64,000 nucleotides of DNA, taken from contig DASTGN010000001.1 in the NCBI GenBank assembly GCA_035719105.1, positions 124,001 to 188,000 on the forward strand. Direction: 5' to 3'. Origin of the DNA: UBA8389 sp035719105. GTDB lineage: Bacteria > Bacteroidota > Bacteroidia > Bacteroidales > UBA1402. The translations under genes and the position numbers were made by a program. Under the pieces are notes generated by a model. It saw only the letters and a program-made list of their open reading frames with translations, had not been told where the DNA came from and searched no databases. Every line of letters begins with the position of its first letter. Position 1 is the stretch's first letter. This document shows positions 20,336 to 27,871 of this stretch, in pieces.

Positions 20336-21990
20336 TATTTTTTTGGTAAAGTAAAATAAAATGTAGCTCCTTTATTAAGTTCGGCTTCAGCCCATGCTTT
20401 TCCTTGGTGCTTTTGAATAATGCGATGTACATTGGCCAACCCGATCCCGGTACCCTCAAATTCAGACTGAGCATGTAGTCTTTGAAAAACACCGAATAAT
20501 TTACTGGCGTATTTCATATCGAAACCAACGCCATTGTCACGCACCATAAATACAAATTGAGTATCTTCTTCGCGATAACTGATTGTGATTTCAGGGAATT
20601 TCTGAAGTTTTGTGTATTTGATGGCATTGTCAATCAGATTGATCCAAACCTGTTTAAGCATGGAATAATCACCAATGACGTTAGGCATTACTTGCACCGA
20701 AAAGTTAATGGATCTGTTTCTGATGTCTGGTTTTATTCTTTCCATTACTTCATCAAGCAAGACATTCATATTGAATGGTTTCTTGTTCAATTCTTGACGA
20801 CCGGTTCTTGAAAACTGAAGCAAGTCGTCAATCAACGTGCCCATTTGCTTTGCCGAAGTCGAAATGGTGGATAAGTAATGTTGCGCTTTCTCGGGTAAAT
20901 TTTCATGGAATCGATCGTTCAGTAAATCCACATAGCCATTGATGTGTCGAAGCGGAGCCCTCAGGTCATGCGAAACGGAATAGCTGAAAGCTTCCATTTC
21001 TTTGTTTGATTCTTCAAGTTGAATGGTACGCTCTTTGACACGTTGTTCAAGCAGATCGTTCATTTTTCGGATTTCCTCTTCCGAATTCTTTCTGTTTGTA
21101 ATGTCTTCGATGATGGCTAAATTGTAAAGAAAATTCCCTTTGCTGTCGTAAGTAGAGGTGACAGTCAGTGAACCCCATATAACTTCTCCGTTTTTTTTGA
21201 TATATCGCTTGTCAGTCTTATAAACTGAAATCTCCTTTTCAATGAGTTTCTGAATGGATGGCAAGTCTTTTTCTAAATCATCAGGATGAGTTAAATCCTT
21301 GAATGACATATTGATAAGTTCTTTTTCGCTGTATCCTGTGATGGAGCAAAAAGCAGGATTCGCTTTGGTATATTTGAAATCTTTGTCTACCATGACCATT
21401 CCAAACGGACCGTTTTCATACAATTTATCAAATCGAAATTCGCTTTCTTTTAAAGCATTATACAGTTCAGTCTGTTCAATTTTCTGATAAGTGATTTCAC
21501 TGATGATCTGAGTCATATCTAACAGGAAGTCCATCACCACCATCACTTTTTCCTTCGAAACAATCGGAACTTTCTCAAAGGCTTTCATATATGCTTTCTT
21601 GTCGAAGCCGAATTTTTCTGCCTGTTTCTCAAACAACATGCGATCTGGAGCTTCAAAAAAGAATTGCCCGGAAAAAAGGTTGGCAACATGTTCACCTTTA
21701 ATTATAATGGGCACTGCCACATCGACCAATCCGTTTATGCATTGATAAAAATGGTACTTTTCGCCACTTTCCATTTTATTCGCTAAAATGGTATCGCTAA
21801 TGCTACAGTTTCTGGAAGTTTCTGGGTTCGTTCGATGAAACTCTGTGCAAATTTGGCGCCAACCAGATTTTGAAAGCACGTTACCATCGAGGTCCAAAAT
21901 GGCTGTTACAAATCCAGTAGATCGGTTGAATCCTTCAAGTAGTTTATTAACTTTCTCAAAATCAATCCATTCAAGAATGTTGATTTTCAT
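20335..21990 (-). CDS. PocR-PAS sensor histidine kinase
   Basis: A 551-residue soluble kinase. Residues 1-165 form a PocR-type sensory domain (WIDFEKVNKLLEGFNRSTG, then cysteines in GWRQICTEF, SRNCSI and YQCINGLVDVAVPI). A PAS/PAC domain follows (about 190-310, PAFCSITGYSEKELINMSF), then a coiled-coil linker. The HisKA domain has its histidine in SYSVSHDLRAPLRHINGYV, and a HATPase (EGTGIGLANVHRIIQKHQG) follows. It is the first gene of a three-gene signalling operon. PocR domains are thought to bind small hydrocarbon-like ligands (established for the domain family); the ligand here is unknown. No exact TAnnTTTG was found upstream. Confidence 0.88.
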   Translation of the reverse strand: MKINILEWIDFEKVNKLLEGFNRSTGFVTAILDLDGNVLSKSGWRQICTEFHRTNPETSRNCSISDTILANKMESGEKYHFYQCINGLVDVAVPIIIKGEHVANLFSGQFFFEAPDRMLFEKQAEKFGFDKKAYMKAFEKVPIVSKEKVMVVMDFLLDMTQIISEITYQKIEQTELYNALKESEFRFDKLYENGPFGMVMVDKDFKYTKANPAFCSITGYSEKELINMSFKDLTHPDDLEKDLPSIQKLIEKEISVYKTDKRYIKKNGEVIWGSLTVTSTYDSKGNFLYNLAIIEDITNRKNSEEEIRKMNDLLEQRVKERTIQLEESNKEMEAFSYSVSHDLRAPLRHINGYVDLLNDRFHENLPEKAQHYLSTISTSAKQMGTLIDDLLQFSRTGRQELNKKPFNMNVLLDEVMERIKPDIRNRSINFSVQVMPNVIGDYSMLKQVWINLIDNAIKYTKLQKFPEITISYREEDTQFVFMVRDNGVGFDMKYASKLFGVFQRLHAQSEFEGTGIGLANVHRIIQKHQGKAWAEAELNKGATFYFTLPKK

Positions 21991-22123
21991 AGGTAGTCAA
22001 ATTAGATTTCTATATAAAAAATCATTCAAATGACAGGAACCTGCAAGATAAACTTATTATTTTAAAAAAAAATAATTGTTACTAACTTTTTTGCTTCGCA
22101 AACTTAAATTCTTTGTGTTGAAA

Positions 22124-23644
22124 CTATTCCCATTCAATCGTTGCTGGCGGCTTCGATGAAATATCGTAGGTAACTCGGTTGACTCCCTTAACCTTATTGA
22201 TGATTTCATTCGACATCTTGGCTAAGAACTCATAAGGCAAATGCGCCCAGTCTGCCGTCATGGCATCGGTCGAAGTCACGGCACGAAGCGCAACGGCGTT
22301 TTCGTAGGTGCGTTCATCTCCCATCACCCCAACCGATTGGATGGGCAACAAGATCACACCAGCCTGCCAAACCTGATCGTATAGATTCCATTCGCGCAAG
22401 CCATTGATGAATATGGCATCGGCTTCCTGGGCAATTCGTACTTTGTCTTCGGTAATGTCACCAAGGATTCGAACTGCTAGTCCGGGGCCAGGAAAAGGTT
22501 GACGTTTAATGAGATGCGGCATCATGCCCAATTCATTGCCCACTCGGCGAACTTCATCCTTGAACAACAATCGTAAGGGTTCGCACAGTTTCAACTTCAT
22601 TTTATCGGGAAGACCACCCACATTGTGATGCGATTTGATGACCGTTCCTGTGATGGAGAGAGATTCGATGCAGTCGGGGTAAATGGTGCCCTGTGCCAGC
22701 CATTTGACGTCCTCTATCTTGTGAGCTTCTTCATCGAAAACATCGATGAACCCTTTGCCAATGATTTTTCGTTTCTGTTCAGGATCGGTCACGCCGGCCA
22801 AATTGGCATAAAAACGTTGCTTGGCATTTACGCCAATCACGTTCAATCCCAAGTGTTCATAGTCGCGCATCACATTTTCGAATTCATCTTTGCGCAACAA
22901 GCCGTGATCCACGAAAATGCAAGTCAGGTTTTTACCGATGGCCTTATTCAGCAGAACTGCTGCCACAGATGAATCCACGCCTCCGGAAAGTCCCAGGACC
23001 ACTTTGTCATCGCCCAGTTTTGCTTTAAGATCAGCTACCGTTGTTTCAATGAACGAAGATGCCGACCAATCTTTACTGCAACCGCAAATATTCAAGAAAT
23101 TGTCCAGCAACTGCGTTCCTTCCAATGTATGAAAAACCTCAGGGTGGAATTGGACGCCAAAAGTATCTTCACCTTTAATATGGTAAGCAGCAATGGGAAC
23201 ATCCTTGGTCGAAGCGATGACTTCGAAATTTTCGGGTATGACCGTGATGGAATCTCCATGTGACATCCAGATCTGTGAATTTTCTGAAATGCCCTTCATC
23301 ATTCTGCAACGCTCGTTTCGGTAGCTCAGATTGGCACGACCGTATTCACGGGTTCCAGCCGGTTCCACCGTCCCACCAGCATTGTGCGCCATCAATTGTG
23401 CACCGTAACAAATGCCCAAAACGGGATATTTTTTACGCAACAAGTCCACGTCGGTTCTAAAAGCTGCATCGTCGTAAACTGAAAACGGACTTCCGGATAA
23501 AATGACCCCTTTCACATCGGTGGCGTCATAAGGAAATTTGTTGTACGGCAAGATTTCACTATAGGTGTTCAACTCGCGTATACGTCTGGCAATCAATTGA
23601 GTAGTCTGGGAGCCGAAATCGAGGATGATGATTCTTTCAGTCAT
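22124..23644 (-). CDS. guaA: GMP synthase (glutamine-hydrolysing)
   Basis: Amidates XMP to GMP. The 506-residue protein has the N-terminal class I glutamine amidotransferase (IILDFGSQTTQLIARR; nucleophile Cys in LGICYGAQLM; His-Glu in VQFHPEV). The ATP-pyrophosphatase domain follows, with P-loop LSGGVDSSVAAVLL. The C-terminal dimerisation domain ends at DISSKPPATIEWE, the normal GuaA terminus. Length and start match the family. It is monocistronic behind an exact TAnnTTTG element. Confidence 0.98.
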   Translation of the reverse strand: MTERIIILDFGSQTTQLIARRIRELNTYSEILPYNKFPYDATDVKGVILSGSPFSVYDDAAFRTDVDLLRKKYPVLGICYGAQLMAHNAGGTVEPAGTREYGRANLSYRNERCRMMKGISENSQIWMSHGDSITVIPENFEVIASTKDVPIAAYHIKGEDTFGVQFHPEVFHTLEGTQLLDNFLNICGCSKDWSASSFIETTVADLKAKLGDDKVVLGLSGGVDSSVAAVLLNKAIGKNLTCIFVDHGLLRKDEFENVMRDYEHLGLNVIGVNAKQRFYANLAGVTDPEQKRKIIGKGFIDVFDEEAHKIEDVKWLAQGTIYPDCIESLSITGTVIKSHHNVGGLPDKMKLKLCEPLRLLFKDEVRRVGNELGMMPHLIKRQPFPGPGLAVRILGDITEDKVRIAQEADAIFINGLREWNLYDQVWQAGVILLPIQSVGVMGDERTYENAVALRAVTSTDAMTADWAHLPYEFLAKMSNEIINKVKGVNRVTYDISSKPPATIEWE

Positions 23645-23670
23645 GGAAGTGGGGAATGGTTTTATAGCCT

Positions 23671-23678
23671 CAAAAGTA
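23671..23678 (-). promoter_or_regulatory. -7 promoter element of guaA
   Basis: Reads TACTTTTG on the minus strand, an exact TAnnTTTG match, 26 nt before the guaA start and just after the upstream lipoprotein gene ends. The context CGTACTTTTG is shared with gapA and miaA. Confidence 0.7.
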
Positions 23679-23689
23679 CGGATTTTTTT

Positions 23690-24865
23690 TCAAAACCCCC
23701 GACTTTTCCCTTTCGGTTTGTACCAGAAACTCCCCACTGTTAGCACCAAGATGAGTCCCGAGACCACAAAAGCCCAAACATTGGCTCGGCGCGATTCGGC
23801 TTCGATGACGTAGTTGTCGTAAACCATGCGGTAGGCGGTTAGCTTGAAGTTAAGCGTATCTCCGTTCATGATCACGTTTTCTATGGGTTTGCTGCGGCCT
23901 GGCATACAAAGGTTGTAGTTGAACTCTTTCGTAAATAAGGAGACGAATTCCTGGTTTTCGAAATCCTTCTCGTGTTTTTTCAACGGACTATCTTTGGTTT
24001 TCCAATAAATGGAGAACGCTTTGGTTTTGAAAAAATCGTTCAACAATTTTTCCATGTCGTAGTCTTTATTGTCCCTGACCTTAGAGTTGAAAATGTTGTC
24101 CTTGCTTTTTGCAAGGCTATCGAGTGAAACCGGTGGATTCTTCATTTGATCGTAATTGGCCAGCAGGACTTCGAACTCATTGTCCCAAAGGTTCTTGGCC
24201 AACCAGCGATTGTATTTGTCCTCCAAGCTGCCAATGGCTTCCCGAATTTCAATCCCATTCATGCCTTTGTAAATATTCGGCTTCCCGGTAAACCAATAAG
24301 TGGCTTCCTCATTGGTCATAAAAGAATCGACGGGTGTCTTGAAATTGGTTTTAACCTTTGGATAGGTTTCCTTGTACTGATAATAGGTGTAAAACCAACG
24401 GAACTTTTTTTCCAGATGGTAAATGACCTTCATTTTGCTCCATTCGTGTGTCGGTTTCAACCGGAACGTTTTTCCCATGTCCTCAACGGATTTGAATGGA
24501 CGTCGTAACAGTATGTCGAACACTGGACTCTTTTTCTCCATTTTGTTGGTCTTTTGATTCCTCTCCAATGGCATTAGCGCCATGATGGAGTCCATGGTCC
24601 TTTGGCTCAAGGGGAATACCGTGCTGGTTTGTGTGGAATCTTCGAGTTTCCAGGTGATGGACCAAGTCGAGTCAACGACCATGGGGAAGTATTTTTGTTC
24701 GCTCAGATTTTTTCCGAGCATGAAATCTGAACCAACGGAGCTGCTGAACTCTTTGTAGCAAGAGCCGTCGGGTCTGATGACCGTCAGCATGTTGTCGCGA
24801 TCCATACAAGATGTAAGCGCACAAACGACTGCCATAAGGTATAAAAAGTGCTTTTGGGTTTTCAT
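23690..24865 (-). CDS. Lipoprotein of unknown function with a C-terminal transmembrane segment
   Basis: A 391-residue protein I do not recognise. The N-terminus is a lipoprotein signal with the box ALTSC (lipid on Cys20), followed by acidic MDRDN. The middle is rich in Lys, Trp and Tyr (for example WKLEDSTQTSTVF) without a motif I know. Near the C-terminus a hydrophobic stretch, VWAFVVSGLILVLTVGSFWY, is followed by a basic tail (KPKGKSRGF), suggesting a second membrane anchor. Having both anchors is odd. It is preceded by a 415-nt region with little coding potential and followed by guaA. No function is proposed. Confidence 0.82.
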   Translation of the reverse strand: MKTQKHFLYLMAVVCALTSCMDRDNMLTVIRPDGSCYKEFSSSVGSDFMLGKNLSEQKYFPMVVDSTWSITWKLEDSTQTSTVFPLSQRTMDSIMALMPLERNQKTNKMEKKSPVFDILLRRPFKSVEDMGKTFRLKPTHEWSKMKVIYHLEKKFRWFYTYYQYKETYPKVKTNFKTPVDSFMTNEEATYWFTGKPNIYKGMNGIEIREAIGSLEDKYNRWLAKNLWDNEFEVLLANYDQMKNPPVSLDSLAKSKDNIFNSKVRDNKDYDMEKLLNDFFKTKAFSIYWKTKDSPLKKHEKDFENQEFVSLFTKEFNYNLCMPGRSKPIENVIMNGDTLNFKLTAYRMVYDNYVIEAESRRANVWAFVVSGLILVLTVGSFWYKPKGKSRGF

Positions 24866-25082
24866 TGGTCTTAATTTATTTGCTGTGGATACGTTTTGAG
24901 CTTTTTAATATCGATGGAATTTTGCTGCATGTAGCAGAAGTGTGTGATCAGTTGGTTCTGATCCATTTCCAAAGGTTGATTGACTATGATACGATAAATG
25001 TACGCCTTGGTCGAAAAGAATTTATCTGTTTCTCAAAATATTTTACAATTTTCAGAGTTTAGGTCTTGTAACACCCTAGTTT

Positions 25083-25172
25083 ATGAAAAAAAATGCATCT
25101 CTGTACGTTGGTCTTTTTCTATTGGTTTTGATCTTAGTTTCTTGTAAAACACCATGCGGTTGCGGGTATTGA
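25083..25172 (+). CDS. Small lipoprotein (29 residues)
   Basis: A short open frame encoding a textbook lipoprotein signal: MKKNASLYVG, a hydrophobic core FLLVLILV, lipobox LVSC (Cys21), and then a mature part of only nine residues ending in CGCGY, with cysteines at 21, 25 and 27. It is too short for usual gene callers. There is no Shine-Dalgarno, which is normal here, and no perfect promoter. Very small lipoproteins of this design are common in Bacteroidota, usually of unknown role. It could be chance, but the complete signal architecture argues otherwise. Confidence 0.55.
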   Translation: MKKNASLYVGLFLLVLILVSCKTPCGCGY

Positions 25173-25233
25173 ATAACTTCCATTTACAATGAAAAAATAT
25201 TGATAATTTGATGTTTTTTTCGGACAAAAAGCG

Positions 25234-25241
25234 TACTTTTG
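25234..25241 (+). promoter_or_regulatory. -7 promoter element of gapA
   Basis: TACTTTTG, an exact TAnnTTTG match 40 nt before the ATG. The local context GCGTACTTTTGC is nearly the same as at miaA. Confidence 0.75.
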
Positions 25242-25281
25242 CACCAGATTTCAAGTACACACTAAAAATTCGATTAAAACA

Positions 25282-26283
25282 ATGATTAAGGTAGGTATTA
25301 ACGGCTTTGGCCGTATCGGCCGCTTGGTATTCCGCGCCGCTCAAGAAAGAAACGATGTTCAGATCGTTGCAGTAAACGACCCATTCCTGGATCTGGATTA
25401 CTTGGTATACATGTTGAAGTACGACACCGTACATGGCAAATTCCAGGGAACTGCCGAAAACGTAAACGGCAAATTGGTTATCAACGGTAAAGAGGTTGCA
25501 TTTTTCGCTGAAAAAGATCCCGCAGCTATTGGTTGGGGTGCTTCCGGTGCTGACTATGTAGTTGAATCAACTGGTGTTTTCACCACTACCGAAAAAGCTG
25601 GTCTTCACTTGAAAGGTGGTGCCAAAAAAGTTGTTATTTCTGCTCCTTCTGCTGATGCACCCATGTTTGTATGTGGTGTTAACTTAGAAAAATACACCAA
25701 AGACATGGACGTTGTTTCCAACGCTTCATGTACTACGAACTGCTTGGCTCCGTTGGCTAAAGTCATCAACGACAACTTCGGTATCGTTGAAGGTTTGATG
25801 ACCACTGTTCATGCTGCTACCAACACCCAGAAGACTGTTGACGCTCCTTCCGCCAAGGACTGGAGAGGTGGTCGTTCCATCTTGGGCAACATCATTCCTT
25901 CATCCACCGGTGCTGCTAAAGCTGTAGGTAAAGTTATTCCTGCTTTGAACGGCAAATTGACCGGTATGGCTTTCCGCGTTCCAACCGCTGACGTTTCTGT
26001 AGTTGACTTGACCGTCCGTTTGGAAAAAGCCGCTTCGTACGACGAAATCAAAGCTGCCATCAAAAAAGCTTCTGAAAACGAACTGAAAGGTATCCTCGGC
26101 TACACCGAAGACAGCGTTGTTTCTTCCGATTTCATCCACGAAACCCGCACGTCCGTATTTGATGCTGGCGCAGGTATCGCTTTGAACGGCAACTTCGTTA
26201 AACTGGTTAGCTGGTACGACAACGAGTGGGGTTATTCAAACAAGGTTCTTGACCTGATCGCCCACATGGACACCGTAAAATAA
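25282..26283 (+). CDS. gapA: Glyceraldehyde-3-phosphate dehydrogenase, type I
   Basis: Glycolytic oxidation and phosphorylation of glyceraldehyde-3-phosphate. The 333-residue protein has the NAD-binding GINGFGRIGRLVFR, the catalytic Cys150 in SNASCTTNCLAPL, the HAATNTQKTVD segment and the C-terminal SWYDNEWGYSNKV. Length and motifs are standard. Codon use is noticeably more uniform than in neighbours (repeated GGT, GCT, AAA and GAA), as expected for a highly expressed gene. It has its own promoter and terminator. Confidence 0.98.
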   Translation: MIKVGINGFGRIGRLVFRAAQERNDVQIVAVNDPFLDLDYLVYMLKYDTVHGKFQGTAENVNGKLVINGKEVAFFAEKDPAAIGWGASGADYVVESTGVFTTTEKAGLHLKGGAKKVVISAPSADAPMFVCGVNLEKYTKDMDVVSNASCTTNCLAPLAKVINDNFGIVEGLMTTVHAATNTQKTVDAPSAKDWRGGRSILGNIIPSSTGAAKAVGKVIPALNGKLTGMAFRVPTADVSVVDLTVRLEKAASYDEIKAAIKKASENELKGILGYTEDSVVSSDFIHETRTSVFDAGAGIALNGNFVKLVSWYDNEWGYSNKVLDLIAHMDTVK

Positions 26284-26317
26284 AACATCGCTCACCGCGT
26301 TGAGCTTTAAAATAAAG

Positions 26318-26345
26318 AAACTGCCTGAAGGGGCAGTTTTTTTTT
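26318..26345 (+). terminator. Intrinsic terminator of gapA
   Basis: AAACTGCC (26318-26325) pairs with GGCAGTTT (26332-26339) and continues into a nine-base T-tract. Confidence 0.88.
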
Positions 26346-26359
26346 GGATTAATTTTATG

Positions 26360-26412
26360 AATGTAGTTTATTATCAACAAAATATATGTATTTGCTGATA
26401 ATAAACTACATT
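26360..26412. promoter_or_regulatory. 17-bp perfect inverted repeat, likely HipB operator
   Basis: AATGTAGTTTATTATCA (26360-26376) is repeated as an exact inverted copy at 26396-26412 with 19 bp between. The spacer and arm edge contain TGTATTTG (26387-26394), close to the -7 consensus, so both arms flank or cover the hipB promoter. This is the arrangement expected for autorepression by a HipB-type dimer. The binding protein is inferred from position only. Confidence 0.7.
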
Positions 26413-26415
26413 ATA

Positions 26416-26721
26416 ATGAAAACTAAAAAGCAGATAATACTGCCTAAGTTCCAAAATATTTTGGAGATGATGGGAGAAAATATCAAGTTGGCCCGGAAAC
26501 GAAGGAGCTTGACCACGATTCAGGTTTCTGAACGTGCTGGAATTGACCGAACGACTTTGTATCACATTGAAAAAGGAAATCCAAGTGTTTCGCTCGGTGC
26601 CTATTTCCAAGTGTTGCGTGTGCTTGGTTTGCACGAAGATTTCTTGAAGCTAGCTTCGGACGATATTTTGGGTAGAAAGTTGCAGGATTTGAAGTTGATT
26701 AGCGGTAAAAACGAAAACTGA
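26416..26721 (+). CDS. hipB: HipB-type XRE-family transcriptional regulator (antitoxin)
   Basis: A 101-residue Cro/C1-type helix-turn-helix protein (MGENIKLARKRRSLTTIQV, then AGIDRTTLYHIEKGNPSVSL). It lies directly before a HipA-like kinase gene, the arrangement of HipBA toxin-antitoxin loci. The ATG at 26416 is preferred; an in-frame ATG at 26386 lies between the arms of the operator and inside the probable promoter. The frame is intact, and its stop overlaps the next ATG by 1 nt. Because the downstream hipA is broken, this may now be an orphan regulator. Confidence 0.85.
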   Translation: MKTKKQIILPKFQNILEMMGENIKLARKRRSLTTIQVSERAGIDRTTLYHIEKGNPSVSLGAYFQVLRVLGLHEDFLKLASDDILGRKLQDLKLISGKNEN

Positions 26722-27819
26722 TGGCAAACAGGGCAGATCTGTGGGTGTACTTACATTGGAAAGGTATGAATGAACCGAAATGCATGGGCATGCTTTCGGT
26801 ACAACAAGCAAAGGGAAGGAAGGCCTTTAGTTTCTCGTATGATGAAAGTTGGATCAACTCCCAGGAGCAATTTCTGTTGGATCCGGATATTGAATGGTTT
26901 ACGGGTCCGCAATATCCCGTGAAAAAGGAAAATTTTGGAGTCTTTCTCGATTCTATGCCCGATAGTTGGGGACGAATGCTCATGAAACGTCGAGCTGCCC
27001 TTAAGGCAAGTGTGCTTCAAACCCAGGTTTCAGCACTTACCGACCTTGATTATTTATTGGGAGTGCATGATTTGTGCCGAATGGCTGACAATGCTAATTG
27101 CCCCAGGCTCATCACTAGGTGGAGCTAGGCCCAAAGCAAACATAATTGATGAACATGGGCAACTATGGATAGCAAAATTTCCATCGCAAAATGACTTCGT
27201 CGACAAAGGTGCTTGGGAATACCTTGCCTATCGATTAGCCATTCAGGCAGGTATTGAAATGTCCGAATGTAGAATAGAAAAGATTTCGGGTAAGTACCAT
27301 ACTTTTTTCACTAAACGGTTCGATCGAGATAGGAAGGAACGAATTCATTTCGCATCGGCAATGACAATGACTGGAAAAAGTGAAGAATTAATTCGGGATG
27401 AACGCCCATCCTATTTGGATATCGTCGAGTTTATTCAGTTTTCAGGAGCAAGTGTAGAAATGGATATGAACCAACTTTGGAAACGAATGGTATTCAATAT
27501 TTTCGTTTCCAACACAGATGATCATTTAAGAAATCATGGTTTTATTTTGACCCCGGAGGGTTGGCGACTTTCGCCTGCTTTTGATATCAACCCGTCCGTC
27601 GATAAAGATGGACTGGCATTGAACATCGATATGGACAGTAATGCATTGGATTTGGAGTTGGCACGCAGTGTTGGTGCTTATTTCCGATTATCCGATAATC
27701 AAATGAATATCATACTCGATGAAGTTCGCTTCTCAGTTCAAAATTGGGAAAGAATAGCTACTGAAATCGGGATACCAAGAGGAGAACAGTTATTGATGAG
27801 GGGTGCATTCCGTTGCTAA
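26721..27819 (+). pseudogene. hipA: hipA kinase gene broken by an out-of-frame internal deletion
   Basis: The first frame (26721-27128) encodes a HipA N-terminal domain (LWVYLHWKGMNEP, FGVFLDSMPDSWGRMLMKRR, YLLGVHDLCRM) and then stops after an unrelated tail. The +1-shifted frame, from about 27079 to 27819, encodes the rest of the kinase: EWLTMLIAPGSSLGGARPKA, the catalytic NTDDHLRNHGF and the metal-binding DINPS. Family members have roughly 60 residues between LCRMG and the EWL segment, and these are missing. Both frames read through the shared bases GAATGG (27079-27084), consistent with a microhomology deletion. An ATG at 27067 in the second frame could allow a separate C-terminal product, but it would lack the N-terminal domain. 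Confidence 0.8.
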
Positions 27820-27848
27820 TGCATTCTAAAAATATTCAAGAGATTTTA

Positions 27849-27856
27849 TATATTTG
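27849..27856 (+). promoter_or_regulatory. -7 promoter element of the C1 peptidase gene
   Basis: TATATTTG, an exact TAnnTTTG match 15 nt before the ATG at 27872. The leader would be about ten bases. Confidence 0.65.
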
Positions 27857-27871
27857 CCGGCACTAAATAAA

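Larger units (their letters stand above)
24866..25281. other. 415-nt intergenic region between divergent genes
   Basis: Holds the 5' flank of the lipoprotein gene (minus), a 29-codon lipoprotein gene at 25083-25172 and the gapA promoter at 25234-25241. A TACATTTA on the minus strand at 24995-25002 is a possible -7 element for the lipoprotein gene, which would give a leader of about 125 nt. Nothing else is recognisable; longer open frames here have no convincing composition. Confidence 0.5.

Noticed and set aside
24865..25062. A 65-codon plus-strand frame upstream of the small lipoprotein
   Set aside because: It starts inside the neighbouring gene's start region, with no signal, motif or promoter, and its composition is that of AT-rich intergenic DNA.
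26386..26415. Ten-codon N-terminal extension of HipB from the ATG at 26386
   Set aside because: This ATG lies between the operator arms at the promoter. The extension is hydrophobic and not part of the helix-turn-helix fold.
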